This document shows positions 25,903 through 35,006 of a stretch of 64,000 nt of DNA, in pieces. The DNA comes from an uncultured Oceanospirillales bacterium (GTDB taxonomy: Bacteria; Pseudomonadota; Gammaproteobacteria; Xanthomonadales; SZUA-36): contig CAJXKA010000004.1 in NCBI GenBank assembly GCA_913055655.1, positions 284,829 to 348,828 of the forward strand, read 5' to 3'. Under the pieces are notes generated by a model. The model ran no database searches. It saw only the letters and a program-made list of their open reading frames with translations, and was not told the origin of the DNA. The translations under genes were made by a program, and so were the position numbers. Position 1 is the stretch's first letter. Every line of letters begins with the position of its first letter.

Positions 25903-27081
25903 ATGATAGAGCGACGAATTGCAGACGAACTGCTCACGGCGCTCGAAGAATCGCCGGCCGTAGCCCTCCTGGGGCCGCGCCAGGTTGGCAAGACCACGCT
26001 GGCGCTGGAGCTGGCGAAGTCGCGGCCATCCATCTACCTGGACCTGGAGTCGGAAGCGGATGCCGCGAAGCTTTCCGACCCGGAACTCTACCTGCGACAG
26101 CACGCGGACAAGCTGGTGATTCTTGACGAGATTCAGCGGGCGCCGCGTATTTTCCAGAGTTTGCGGGGATTGATCGATTCCGGTCGCCGACAACCGGCGG
26201 ACGGCACTCAAACCAATGGGCGGTTCCTGGTGCTGGGACCGGCTTCCATCGACCTGCTTCGGCAATCCAGCGAAACACTGGCGGGCCGCATCCGCTACCT
26301 GGAGCTATCACCCCTTGACGCGGGCGAAGTGGACGAAGACCAGGTCGACCCACTGTGGTTACGTGGCGGATTTCCGGAAAGCCTGCTGGCAAGAAGCCTG
26401 CCCGCGAGCCTGCGATGTCGCCGTGACTTCATCCGGACCTACCTCGAGCGGGACATTCCCCAGCTTGGGCCGCGCATCGCGGCCGAGACCCTCAGGCGAT
26501 TCTGGACCATGCTGGCGCACCAGCAGGGCGCCCTGCTCAATGCCGCGTCACTGGCGCGCTCACTCGCGGTGGACGGTAAGACGGTCGCGTCCTACCTGGA
26601 TTTGCTGGTCGACCTGCTCCTGGTTCGGCGACTGCCACCCTGGCACGGCAATGTTGGAAAACGGCTGGTCAAGTCGCCCAGGGTTTATGTCCGCGACAGC
26701 GGCCTGGTGCACGCGCTACTTGGAATCGAAGACATGGAGTCTTTGCTGGCGCACCCCGTTGCCGGGGGCAGTTGGGAAGGCTTCGCGATCGAATCCCTGG
26801 TCGCCGCTTCACCACCGGGTACAGAGGCGCACTTTTTCCGCACCGCGGCGGGCGCGGAGATCGACTTGCTGCTGAAACGACCTGGCGATCGGGCGGCCTG
26901 GGCGATTGAGATCAAGCGTGGCTTGTCACCCAGGCTGGGGCGTGGCTTCTACCATGCCTGCGAAACGTTAGAGCCGATGCGGCAGCGGGTCGTGTACAGC
27001 GACGCCGAGCGTTTTCCGCTTTCCGAAGGGGTCGTCGCGACCTCTTTGCCTGCGCTTTGCATGGAACTGTCCCAGGCCTGA
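25903..27081 (+). CDS. AAA+ ATPase with DUF4143 C-terminal domain (copy 2)
   Basis: 392 residues from ATG 25903. Walker A LGPRQVGKTT (about 24-33), VILDEIQRAP (Walker B) and LVLGPASIDLL are followed by the DUF4143 half with DRDIPQ-like ERDIPQLG, PRVYVRDSGLVHALLG and a C-terminal nuclease-like EIDLLLKRPG...WAIEIKRG. Homologous to the gene at 22455-23705 but in the opposite orientation; together they flank hipBA. The in-frame upstream ATG at 25795 is rejected because homology starts at MIERRIADEL. Converges with the TPR gene (1 bp apart). Confidence 0.87.
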   Translation: MIERRIADELLTALEESPAVALLGPRQVGKTTLALELAKSRPSIYLDLESEADAAKLSDPELYLRQHADKLVILDEIQRAPRIFQSLRGLIDSGRRQPADGTQTNGRFLVLGPASIDLLRQSSETLAGRIRYLELSPLDAGEVDEDQVDPLWLRGGFPESLLARSLPASLRCRRDFIRTYLERDIPQLGPRIAAETLRRFWTMLAHQQGALLNAASLARSLAVDGKTVASYLDLLVDLLLVRRLPPWHGNVGKRLVKSPRVYVRDSGLVHALLGIEDMESLLAHPVAGGSWEGFAIESLVAASPPGTEAHFFRTAAGAEIDLLLKRPGDRAAWAIEIKRGLSPRLGRGFYHACETLEPMRQRVVYSDAERFPLSEGVVATSLPALCMELSQA

Positions 27082-27082
27082 C

Positions 27083-29335
27083 TCACGGGTCCCACTCCTC
27101 GCTGTCCACCAGCTCGCGGATGATTTCCTGGCCCTGGACGAGTTCGCGATCCAGTTCGGCGAGCCGGGTCATGACCCGGGGGTCGTCGGTGATGGGGGCC
27201 AGGAAGGGGTCGCGGTAGACGCGGGTTCTTTGCGGCCATGCGGCCAGGGGGAAGGCCAGGTCTTCGAGCGCGTGGTCGCGGGCGGTCTGCAGGTCGCCAC
27301 GCAGCATGCTATCGATCATCCGGACGTAGGGGTCGTCAGTCCATTCGGTGCCAAAGGCTTCGCGGGTGGTCCGGTATTGCTGCCACGCACTCAGCGCTTC
27401 TTCCCCGGTCCCGGTGCGGGCGATCAGCTCGACCAGGGCGTACTGGGTCATGACGTCCTGGGGTTCGCCGGGCGCCTTTGTCAGGTCCGTGACTTCGGGA
27501 AACGTGGTTTGCAGGAAGGCCAGGGCCTGCTCGCTGCGGCCCATCATGCTCATGGCCTGCAGCCATTCGAACAGGGCGGTGGGGAACACGCCGTGGCGCA
27601 TGGTGGCACGCTGGCGAATCATTTCCTCGGCGATCGTGACAATGGCCTCGTTGTCACCCATGGCCACGGCGCGGTCGATGCGCAGGCGCTGGACGAAATC
27701 CGAATTCGGCGCCAGGGCGCGCACCCGTTCCGCCCACGGGTCGCCTTCCTCCAGCAGGCCCCATGCGTAAAACTGGCGGGCGAGTGATGCGAGTACTTCG
27801 TGATCCTGGGGGTCGAGCTGTACGTGCCTGAGGCGCCAGGTAAAGGCGCCGCGGACGTCGCCCATTTCGGCGGAAACGCCGGCCATCCGGCTGTAGTGGT
27901 TCGGGTTGTCCGGGTCGAGTTCCAGGGCGCGCAGGAAGGATGCCCGGGCGTCTTCGTTCCGCTCCATGCCGCGGTAGAGGTTGCCCCGCTGTGCGTAGAG
28001 CTCGGCGGACAGCGGGTCCAGCAGCAATCCGGCCTCGATAATCTCCAGCGCCTGGTCAAAACGCTGCAGGCCGTAGCCGACGCCCAGGGCCAGCTGGCCG
28101 CGCAGGAAGGACTGTTGCGGCAGCAGCGGCAGCAGCCGGGAGAGCTCCTCGGCGGCCTGTTCGAGCTCGGCCTGCTCGATGGTGTAGCCCCGCTCCTCGG
28201 TGAACAATATTGACAATTCAACCGCGCGGGCCAGCCGGTGATCCGGTTCCTGCTCCTGCACCTGGTCGACCAGGGAGCCAACGGCTGGCTCCATCTCCTC
28301 GCGCGTGAGCAGGCCCGTGTTGTGCTGTTTAAGGTAGGTCACGGCCAGCGCCAGCTTGGCGTCGATGAATTCCGGGTCCATCGAAACGGCCTGCTTGAAC
28401 AGGCTCTCGGCGCTGGCCAGGGAGGCGAAGGAATCAATGTCCCGCTGCTCCAGGCCCTTCAGGTACAGGTCGTAGGCGTCGATGCTTTCCGTTTCCGGGT
28501 GACGGGGCGCCTGGTCGCCGCCCAGCAGGGCCACGTCCAGCGCGTCGGCCACGTCAGTGGCGATCTCGTCCTGGATGGCGAAGATGCCCTCCAGCGGCCG
28601 GGTGTAATTGCCCGACCACAGGTGGATGCCGTCGCTGGCGCGGATCAGCTGAGCCGTCACCCGCACCTGGTTGTCGGCGCGCTGGACGCTGCCTTCCAGG
28701 ATATTGTCCACGCCCAGCGCGGCGGCGATTTCCTGCACCGGCTTGTTCTGGTTTTTGAAGGCGAATGACGAGGTACGCGCGGCCACGCGCAGCTCCGGCA
28801 GCTGCGCCAGCATGTGCAGCAGGGTGTCGGTCAGGCCGTCGGAGAAGTATTCGTTCTCGGCTTCGGCGCTGAAGTTCTGGAACGGCAGTACAGCCACCGA
28901 GGGGCCATTCGCGGCCGTGGGGGGTTGTGCGTTCAGGCTCTCAGTAGTGCCTGCCTGGTTTTCCGTACGCTGCGATGCCGGCACCGTGTCGTCGAGGACA
29001 AACTTGTCCACCAGCAGGTAGCCGACGGCCAGGGCCAGCGTCACGATGATCACCCGGTCCAGGCGGCGACCCGTGTTTTGCGTGATGGACTGCTGCCGGT
29101 CGACATCGCGTTCGCGCTTTACGCCCTCCGGCGTCAACTCGAAAGCCCAGGCGAACAGCAGCACCAGCGGAAAGCCGATGCCCAGCACCAGCAGCAGGGT
29201 GCCGAATACCCAGTCCGGCGCGTCGAGGTTGTCGACCAGCACGTCGGCCACCTGCAACAGCAGCCACGCGGTCACCACGTAGGCGATGCCCACGCGGATG
29301 ACGTTTCGGCGCTTCAGTTCCTCGAATAAGCCCAT
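27083..29335 (-). CDS. Membrane-anchored FlgO-like/TPR protein of the 'adenylate cyclase' type
   Basis: 750 residues. Two N-terminal membrane helices (about 15-35 and 42-62) and a third at about 93-110, then a FlgO/TolB-N-like domain (VAVLPFQNFS..., YFSDGLTDTLL, ILEGSVQR) at 145-270, followed by TPR repeats up to the C-terminus. Proteins of this type are numerous in Xanthomonadales and Chromatiales-like genomes and are often annotated as adenylate/guanylate cyclase-associated, although no cyclase domain is present here. Probably an inner-membrane protein with a periplasmic TPR part. It shares the FlgO-like domain with the HTH protein at 43026-44597. Confidence 0.82.
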   Translation of the reverse strand: MGLFEELKRRNVIRVGIAYVVTAWLLLQVADVLVDNLDAPDWVFGTLLLVLGIGFPLVLLFAWAFELTPEGVKRERDVDRQQSITQNTGRRLDRVIIVTLALAVGYLLVDKFVLDDTVPASQRTENQAGTTESLNAQPPTAANGPSVAVLPFQNFSAEAENEYFSDGLTDTLLHMLAQLPELRVAARTSSFAFKNQNKPVQEIAAALGVDNILEGSVQRADNQVRVTAQLIRASDGIHLWSGNYTRPLEGIFAIQDEIATDVADALDVALLGGDQAPRHPETESIDAYDLYLKGLEQRDIDSFASLASAESLFKQAVSMDPEFIDAKLALAVTYLKQHNTGLLTREEMEPAVGSLVDQVQEQEPDHRLARAVELSILFTEERGYTIEQAELEQAAEELSRLLPLLPQQSFLRGQLALGVGYGLQRFDQALEIIEAGLLLDPLSAELYAQRGNLYRGMERNEDARASFLRALELDPDNPNHYSRMAGVSAEMGDVRGAFTWRLRHVQLDPQDHEVLASLARQFYAWGLLEEGDPWAERVRALAPNSDFVQRLRIDRAVAMGDNEAIVTIAEEMIRQRATMRHGVFPTALFEWLQAMSMMGRSEQALAFLQTTFPEVTDLTKAPGEPQDVMTQYALVELIARTGTGEEALSAWQQYRTTREAFGTEWTDDPYVRMIDSMLRGDLQTARDHALEDLAFPLAAWPQRTRVYRDPFLAPITDDPRVMTRLAELDRELVQGQEIIRELVDSEEWDP

Positions 29336-29478
29336 TGGCTTGATGATACTCCCTCTCGCACCCCGGCCAGTTTAATGCCGCTTGGGTGCGATGCCTACAA
29401 AGACAGTATCTTATGTCCGATTGACCTGTGCTGGCTCTGGGTGCACCTTTACCGTATGCCTGTATAGTCTTGCAGCAA

Positions 29479-29853
29479 ATGAAGAGCACTATTACATCTG
29501 ACGTTGGTGATGAAAGATTGGTGACCCGCTCCCTGATGGGTGCCCGAGAGGCGTTGGGACTGACGCTGGCGCAAACGGGCGCGATCATCGGGGTCAGTGA
29601 ATCAACGATGAAGCGCTATTCCCTGGGCAATGCGGTGATCAGCGCGCCCAAAGTCATGGAACTCGCGCTGGGGCTGATACGTATCTACCAGGCATTATTT
29701 GCCGTTGTCGGCGGCGACCTGGCACAGATGCGCCATTGGATGACGACGCCTAATCGCCATTTTCGTAACGGTCAACCTGACGAACTGGCGCAAACTTACC
29801 AAGGCCTGGCCGAGCTCAACGTCTATCTCGATGCCATGCCAGGGCGCCATTGA
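29479..29853 (+). CDS. MbcA/ParS/Xre-type antitoxin-like protein (DUF2384)
   Basis: 124 residues from ATG 29479. An HTH (LTLAQTGAIIGVSESTMKRY) is followed by a C-terminal part with MRHWMTTPNRHF and YQGLAELNVYLDAM, typical of the toxin-binding DUF2384 domain found in Xre antitoxins paired with RES-domain toxins. No RES toxin gene follows; the next gene encodes a lipoprotein. It is therefore an orphan, or the toxin has been lost. The extended ORF beginning at 29428 adds residues of no recognised homology. Confidence 0.7.
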   Translation: MKSTITSDVGDERLVTRSLMGAREALGLTLAQTGAIIGVSESTMKRYSLGNAVISAPKVMELALGLIRIYQALFAVVGGDLAQMRHWMTTPNRHFRNGQPDELAQTYQGLAELNVYLDAMPGRH

Positions 29854-29871
29854 CCGACACGGCGCTCTGAA

Positions 29872-30507
29872 GTGCGCACATCGGCGTTCTACTACCCGGC
29901 CGCGCTCCTCGCCGTCGCGCTCACCGCCTGCGGCCCGGACGACTTTGAATACAATGGCGTGCCCGTCAACTTCGACACCTGCCTGGGCGTGGCGGCCACC
30001 GAAACCAACTCCATCACCTCCGATGACATTCTCCAGGCCCGCTGGCCGTGGACGGTGACCGACGGCACCGGTGAGACCGTCCCGCTACACGCCGGCACGT
30101 TCACCCGCACATCGCCGCCGGAAGCGCGCCTGACCGTAAAAGTGACGGGCTGCCAGTGGGCGGACCTGGATGGCGACGGGCTGGACGAGGTCGCCGTGCT
30201 GGTGTCGGAGAACTTCGGCGGGTCGGGGACATTCCTGTCGCTGCACGTGCTCGACACACTGAACGGCGAGATGTTCGGACTAGCGCCGGCGGCGCTGGGT
30301 GACCGGGTGTTTCCCTACGATTTCGCCGTGGTGGGGCGGGTGGTGCGCGTCGGCATGCTGGCGCATACCGAGGATGACCCGTATTGCTGCCCCTCGGTGG
30401 AGACGACGCGGCGGTTCATGGTGCGTGACTTCGCGGTGGTGCCGGTGGGTGATGCGGCGGCGGGTGGCGAGGCTCAGAGCACCACGCCGACCACGTCCAG
30501 GTCGTAG
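29872..30507 (+). CDS. Putative lipoprotein, function unknown
   Basis: 211 residues from GTG 29872. A lipobox-type signal (LLAVALTAC, Cys20) marks an outer- or inner-membrane lipoprotein. The mature part contains DLDGDGLDEVAVLV, an FG-GAP/EF-hand-like Asp loop that may bind calcium, and a CC pair later. No family recognised. Its 3' end overlaps the end of the convergent GH105 gene by 34 bp. The GTG start lacks a strong ribosome-binding site, so the exact start is tentative. Confidence 0.65.
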   Translation: MRTSAFYYPAALLAVALTACGPDDFEYNGVPVNFDTCLGVAATETNSITSDDILQARWPWTVTDGTGETVPLHAGTFTRTSPPEARLTVKVTGCQWADLDGDGLDEVAVLVSENFGGSGTFLSLHVLDTLNGEMFGLAPAALGDRVFPYDFAVVGRVVRVGMLAHTEDDPYCCPSVETTRRFMVRDFAVVPVGDAAAGGEAQSTTPTTSRS

Positions 30508-32903
30508 TCGATGTAGCTGTTGAAGCGGCCGCTGAGCCAGAGGATGGCGCGCTGGTCTTCGCCGGCCACCACGCCGGTGACCACGATGGGGCGCAGGTGG
30601 TCGTTGCCGTCGTTGGGGCTCAGGCGCTCCCAGTTGATGTTTTCGATGTCGTCGCCGGTGTCGATGCGGGCGCGGTAAACATGGTGCATGCCGTTCAGGC
30701 GTTCGCCGGTGGCGGGGTCGACGTCCGTGGAGATCACCACGTGCGCCGGCTCGCCGGGGTCAAGTGCGACCAGGCCGGTGTAGCTGGCCTCGGCGTCGTA
30801 CAGGCGCGTGCCTGCGTGGGCGATTTCGCGGTCATGCCAGGTTACGCCGTCCCAGCTGGCCAGCCGGTAGCGCTGGTCGGTGTTGCCCTGGTACAGCGTG
30901 TAGGCGATGTGCGGGTGGCCGTCGGCGTCGAGCGCGATATCGCTGGTCCAGGCGCTGTCTTCGGCGCTCAGCGTGAAATCGCGGAACGGGCCGCCGCCGC
31001 CGCGGAAGATCACTTCGGCCTCTGAAGGCTTCAGCGGGCCGTCCTGTTCACGGTGCTTGATCGGCGTGCCGTCGACGTTGAAATAACGGCCGTCGCGGTA
31101 CTCGGCGTAGTAGATGCTGGTGCCGTGGTCGCGGGGGTGGGCGTCGGTGAAGGCCAGGGCGATGGTGTCGCGGCCGTTGTCGGCGTAACGGACATAGGGT
31201 CGCTGCACATCTTGCAGTTCGTCGAGGATGAAGTGCTGTTCCTCGCCCCAGGTGTCGCCGTCATCGGTCGAGGTGACGAACGCCGGGTTCCACTGCAGGC
31301 CGCGGTAGAAGTTGTACAGCCGCCCCTCGTCCGGCAGGTGGTGCAGGTTGGCGTAGGTGACCCGGTCGCGGTGCACCAGGGTGCGTTGTTCGCCCCAGTC
31401 GAGGAAATCACCGGGCGCCGAGACCCGGTAGTAGTGCCGGTTCTCGGTGCCATGGCGGGCGTAGACGGCCAGCAGGCGGCCGTCCGGGCGGGCGTAGAGC
31501 GCCGGCGAGTTGTGGTCATCGCGGTCGAAGTGGTCGGCCACGGTGACCCGGCCCGCGATGGCGCCGCTTGCCAGGTCGTAGACGCCGATGGCGGCATCGC
31601 CGCTGCCGTTGCCGGCCACGCCGCCCATGACCAGCTGGCCGTCCCGGATCAGCGCGCGGGGGTCCTGGAACCAGCACCAGCCGCCGTTTTCCATGAACAC
31701 CCGGATGGCGCCCGGCGTGTTGGCGTTGCGCTGCTCGTCCGCCTTCAGCAGCTTGTACAGCTCGCTGCCCGCGGCCAGGAAGGCGCCGACGCCGTAGACC
31801 TCGGTGTAGTCCGGGTAGGATTCACCGGGCGCGGCGCCGACAGGCTGGACGTGGCCGAGCAGGCCTTCCTCGGTGACGGCACCGGCCAGCGCCTGCCAGG
31901 CGCGCCTGACCGCCGGCTCGTACTCTTCGCGGTCAAGCAGGCCGGCGTTGATGCCCCAGGCCAGGCCGAAGGTGAAGAACGCGGTGCCGCTGGTCTCGGG
32001 CACCGGGTAGTCCTCCAGAGCGCCCAGCAGGCCCATCGACCAGGTGCCGTCCTCGCGCTGGATGGTCAGCAGCCGGGCGGCCATTTCCTTATAAAGGTCG
32101 ACATAGAATTCGCGGCCGGCCCAGTCCGCGGGCAGGTCCGGGATCATCAGCGCCAGGCCGGCGAACACCCAGCCGTTGCCGCGCGACCAGAAGATGTCCT
32201 CGCCGTTGGCCTCGGACTGGTCGAAATAGCTGGAGTCGCGCCAGAACAGGTGGTCCTGTTCGCTCCACAGCAGGTCGTAGGTGACGTGGTACTCGTGGTC
32301 CATGAAGTTCAGGTACTTCTCGTCGCCGGTGATCTTCGCCAGCCGCGCCCACACGGGCGGGGCCATGAACAGCGCGTCGCACCAGCCCCAGCGATCGTGG
32401 GCGTGGGTGTCCTCGGCTTCCCAGTCCAGGGTGCCGGTTTTCGGGTTTTCCAGGATCCAGTCGAAGCGCTCCTGCACGCCGGCCATCATCCCGGGCTGGC
32501 CGAAGTCCTCGTAGAACGACAGGTAGAACTGGCCGACCACGTGGTCGTCGGCATGGTACGGGCGCTGGTGCAGCTGCCAGTGGTTGCGCTCGCCGACGGC
32601 CATCAGCCAGTCGGTGTACTTCCTGTCATCGGCCACCTTGCGCCACTGGTTCATGCCGGCGTAGAGCGCGCCGTTGTGCCACTCCAGGTCGTGGTACTGC
32701 TCGCGGTTGGCCCAGTCCGGCGGGTCGGTGGGCAGGGCGCGGTAACGGCCCTGCTGGTCGAAGGTGTCGATCTGCCAGTCGGCGACTTTTTTCGTCAGCG
32801 CGAAGACAGTTTCGGCGGTGATGTCGTTGTCCTGCGCGGCGGCCGGCCCGGCCGCCAACAGCAGGGCGCCGAGCAACCCGAGTTGAGCCATGGTTTTCAT
32901 CAT
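30474..32903 (-). CDS. GH105-type unsaturated uronyl hydrolase fused to BNR_4 propeller
   Basis: 809 residues with a signal peptide (residues 1-23, cleavage after AAA). Residues 30-390 are a glycoside hydrolase 105/88 domain: WCDALFMAPP places the catalytic Asp at about 176, with WSRGNGWVFAGLA and ETSGTAFFTF as further signature segments. Residues 400-809 are a BNR_4-type beta-propeller beginning WCWFQDPRALI and holding RDDHNSPALYARPDGR (His near 464). Both halves are met in the breakdown of uronate polysaccharides: GH105 removes unsaturated uronates from lyase products, and BNR_4 propellers occur in PL24/PL25 ulvan lyases. The longer reading frame up to 33485 is rejected because it runs through sprT in another frame. 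The gene overlaps the sprT stop by 4 bp. Confidence 0.85.
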   Translation of the reverse strand: MMKTMAQLGLLGALLLAAGPAAAQDNDITAETVFALTKKVADWQIDTFDQQGRYRALPTDPPDWANREQYHDLEWHNGALYAGMNQWRKVADDRKYTDWLMAVGERNHWQLHQRPYHADDHVVGQFYLSFYEDFGQPGMMAGVQERFDWILENPKTGTLDWEAEDTHAHDRWGWCDALFMAPPVWARLAKITGDEKYLNFMDHEYHVTYDLLWSEQDHLFWRDSSYFDQSEANGEDIFWSRGNGWVFAGLALMIPDLPADWAGREFYVDLYKEMAARLLTIQREDGTWSMGLLGALEDYPVPETSGTAFFTFGLAWGINAGLLDREEYEPAVRRAWQALAGAVTEEGLLGHVQPVGAAPGESYPDYTEVYGVGAFLAAGSELYKLLKADEQRNANTPGAIRVFMENGGWCWFQDPRALIRDGQLVMGGVAGNGSGDAAIGVYDLASGAIAGRVTVADHFDRDDHNSPALYARPDGRLLAVYARHGTENRHYYRVSAPGDFLDWGEQRTLVHRDRVTYANLHHLPDEGRLYNFYRGLQWNPAFVTSTDDGDTWGEEQHFILDELQDVQRPYVRYADNGRDTIALAFTDAHPRDHGTSIYYAEYRDGRYFNVDGTPIKHREQDGPLKPSEAEVIFRGGGGPFRDFTLSAEDSAWTSDIALDADGHPHIAYTLYQGNTDQRYRLASWDGVTWHDREIAHAGTRLYDAEASYTGLVALDPGEPAHVVISTDVDPATGERLNGMHHVYRARIDTGDDIENINWERLSPNDGNDHLRPIVVTGVVAGEDQRAILWLSGRFNSYIDYDLDVVGVVL

Positions 32904-33454
32904 GTTGTTTCCCTTTCGAGTGATGGGTGTCCCGTCAGCCGGCGGATGTCCAGCTTGCCGCCGAATCCAAAAAGGTAGCACCTGCGGCAGCGCCAGCGGC
33001 GCATCGGCCTGCCGGCGACGGTTTCCGAGCGGCAGCTGCGGCACACGTGCAGCCAGCGCGGGCCGGCGGGCACGGAAAGGCCTTCCGGCAACTTGATGCG
33101 CACACGCGGAGGCACGCCGGCGGTGCGCATCAGCGCCTGCCACTCGCGGCCGTGCGGCCGGATGCGCCGGCCGTGGCGCTTGTGCGCCAGCAGGTGCGCG
33201 TACTCGTGGGTGACGACCTCTTCCAGCAACGCGTGCAGGTCGTCGCCCAGGCGGGCGTTCAGGCGGATGATGTTCTTCGTCGGCATGGCCAGGCCCAGCG
33301 TGGTGCGCATGCGGGTGGAGACCTGGACGACGGGGACAGTGTCGTCGGACCAGCGCGCTCGAAGTTGCTCGATGATGGGCTCGCTGGCGGCGAGCAGTGG
33401 ATGAGGCGCCCTGCGCGGGCGGCGCGCCGGGGTCGTGTCGGTTGTCCGCGTCAT
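32900..33454 (-). CDS. SprT-like zinc metalloprotease-fold protein
   Basis: 184 residues. VVTHEYAHLLAHKRHG provides the HExxH zinc motif, and the C-terminus has a treble-clef zinc ribbon (CRSC ... CRRC). SprT/Spartan-family proteins are cytoplasmic and linked to DNA-protein crosslink handling in eukaryotes; the bacterial role is unclear. The N-terminal 20 residues are basic and may be disordered. The last codons overlap the start of the GH105 gene (ATGA), so the two are probably co-transcribed although their functions look unrelated. Confidence 0.82.
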   Translation of the reverse strand: MTRTTDTTPARRPRRAPHPLLAASEPIIEQLRARWSDDTVPVVQVSTRMRTTLGLAMPTKNIIRLNARLGDDLHALLEEVVTHEYAHLLAHKRHGRRIRPHGREWQALMRTAGVPPRVRIKLPEGLSVPAGPRWLHVCRSCRSETVAGRPMRRWRCRRCYLFGFGGKLDIRRLTGHPSLERETT

Positions 33455-33557
33455 TGACGGAGAATATACCGTCTATTCCCCGCAAACGCGCCCAACCGCC
33501 GGCGTGAATTCGCTAGAATGACGCCCCCCGAACCACGTGAACCCCCAAGCACCCGAC

Positions 33558-33947
33558 ATGACCAATCGTTTCGAAACCACCGGCACGCTCAAGGCCAAGA
33601 TGGACACCCAGCAGATCAACGACCGCTTTCGCAAACGCGAATTCGCGCTGGAGATTGCCGACGGCAACTACCCGCAGATGGTCAAGTTCCAGCTGGTGCA
33701 GGACAAGTGCGAGCTGCTCGACCAGTTCAACGTGGGCGACGAGATGAAGGTGCACTTCAACCTGAAGGGCCGCGAGTTCACGCGCCGTGACACCGGCGCC
33801 ACCGACTATTTCACCAACGTCGAGGCCTGGCGGCTGGAAGCGGCCGGCAAGGGCGCCGGCGCAGGCGACGGCATGAACCAGGACTTCGGCCCCGGCCCGG
33901 ACGACTACGACCAGCGCACCTCGTCCAGCGACGATCCGCCGTTCTGA
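33558..33947 (+). CDS. DUF3127 OB-fold protein with SSB-like acidic tail
   Basis: 129 residues from ATG 33558 (GTG 33537 would add 7). DUF3127 proteins are predicted OB-fold single-stranded-DNA binding proteins, common in Bacteroidetes and seen in proteobacteria. Matching features are FRKREFALEIADGNYPQ, VKFQLVQDKCELLD and VGDEMKVHFNLKGRE. The C-terminus is a Gly/Asp-rich linker ending SSDDPPF, very like the SSB tail DDDIPF that recruits repair proteins. Divergent from sprT by about 100 bp. Confidence 0.82.
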   Translation: MTNRFETTGTLKAKMDTQQINDRFRKREFALEIADGNYPQMVKFQLVQDKCELLDQFNVGDEMKVHFNLKGREFTRRDTGATDYFTNVEAWRLEAAGKGAGAGDGMNQDFGPGPDDYDQRTSSSDDPPF

Positions 33948-34039
33948 CTGAAAGCCGGCGCGCCGGCTTCCAGCTGCGCGAGCACGAACGATCCCGCTAA
34001 ACTGTTGGGCACCAGACCGCAAACGCGAGGGATGCCCGC

Positions 34040-34921
34040 ATGTGTGACGACCGAACCGAACGCGAACTTGAAACCCACCTGCGCCGCAACGGCCTGACCC
34101 GCCGCGAATTCGGCGCCACGCTCTCGGCCGCGGCCCTGGTGGCCATGCTGCCGCCGGTGGCAAACGCCGCCGAGGTGACCACCTCCGAGGTCATGGTGTC
34201 GACGCCCGATGGCGAGGCCGACTGCTTCTTCGCACACCCGGCTTCGGGCGCGCACGCCGGCGTGATCATGTGGCCCGACGTGAAAGGCATCCGCCCGGCG
34301 TTCCGCGCCATGGGCGAGCGGCTGGCGCAGTCCGGCTACGCGGTGCTGGTGGTGAACCCGTATTACCGCGTGGTGCACGGCGAGGTGATCAAGCCGGGTG
34401 AAAGCTACGGCGACCCGGCGGTGCGCGAGCGCATCGGGCCGTATCGCTCGGCGCTGTCGCCGGAAACCTGTGTCACCGATGGCGGCGCGTTCATCAAGTG
34501 GCTGGACGCCCACCCGGCGGTGGATGCCGGGCGGATGATCGGCACCGCCGGCTACTGCATGACCGGTTCATACGTGTTCCGGCTGGCGGCGGCCTACCCG
34601 GAGCGCATCGGCGCCGGCTGCTCATTCCACGGCGGCGGCCTGGCGACGGACGCGCCGGACAGCCCGCACAGGCTGGTGCCCCAGATCGACGCCGGCATGC
34701 TGGTCGCCATCGCCGAGAACGACGACGAACGCGACCCCGACGCCAAGGTGCTGCTACGCGAAGCCTTCGCGGACGCCGGCAAGCCGGACCAGGCCGAGAT
34801 CGAGGTCTACGCCGACACCCTGCACGGCTGGTGCCCGCCGGATGGTGACGCCTACAACGAGGCGCAGGCCGAGAAGGCCTGGTCGCGGATGCTGGCGCTG
34901 TTCAGTGAGCGCCTGGCCTAG
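34040..34921 (+). CDS. Dienelactone hydrolase family protein with Tat signal
   Basis: 293 residues. The twin-arginine signal LTRREFGATLSAAALVAML (18-36) indicates export of a folded enzyme. The alpha/beta-hydrolase core has the nucleophile elbow GTAGYCMTGSY (Cys as nucleophile, typical of dienelactone hydrolases) and a late His in TLHGWCPP, with Asp in ENDDERDPD-like loop. Family members cleave dienelactones and related esters; the true substrate is unknown. Longer than cytoplasmic ClcD-type enzymes (about 235) owing to the signal region. Start ATG at 34040 with no strong upstream SD. Confidence 0.83.
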   Translation: MCDDRTERELETHLRRNGLTRREFGATLSAAALVAMLPPVANAAEVTTSEVMVSTPDGEADCFFAHPASGAHAGVIMWPDVKGIRPAFRAMGERLAQSGYAVLVVNPYYRVVHGEVIKPGESYGDPAVRERIGPYRSALSPETCVTDGGAFIKWLDAHPAVDAGRMIGTAGYCMTGSYVFRLAAAYPERIGAGCSFHGGGLATDAPDSPHRLVPQIDAGMLVAIAENDDERDPDAKVLLREAFADAGKPDQAEIEVYADTLHGWCPPDGDAYNEAQAEKAWSRMLALFSERLA

Positions 34922-35006
34922 TCGGCGAGCTTCGTTGTCTCCGCGGTGGCAAATCGGGGCGGTTGGCCTATCCTGAGTACAAAGAACAACCACGTGGGAA
35001 CCAGCC

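Noticed and set aside
31053..32978. Long plus-strand open frame of 641 codons
   Set aside because: It is the antisense of the GH105-BNR_4 gene in GC-rich DNA and has no recognisable domains; the minus frame carries catalytic motifs.
32904..33485. N-terminal extension of the GH105-BNR_4 frame (about 194 codons)
   Set aside because: It overlaps sprT in a different frame and precedes a clear signal peptide at 32903, so it is not part of the enzyme.
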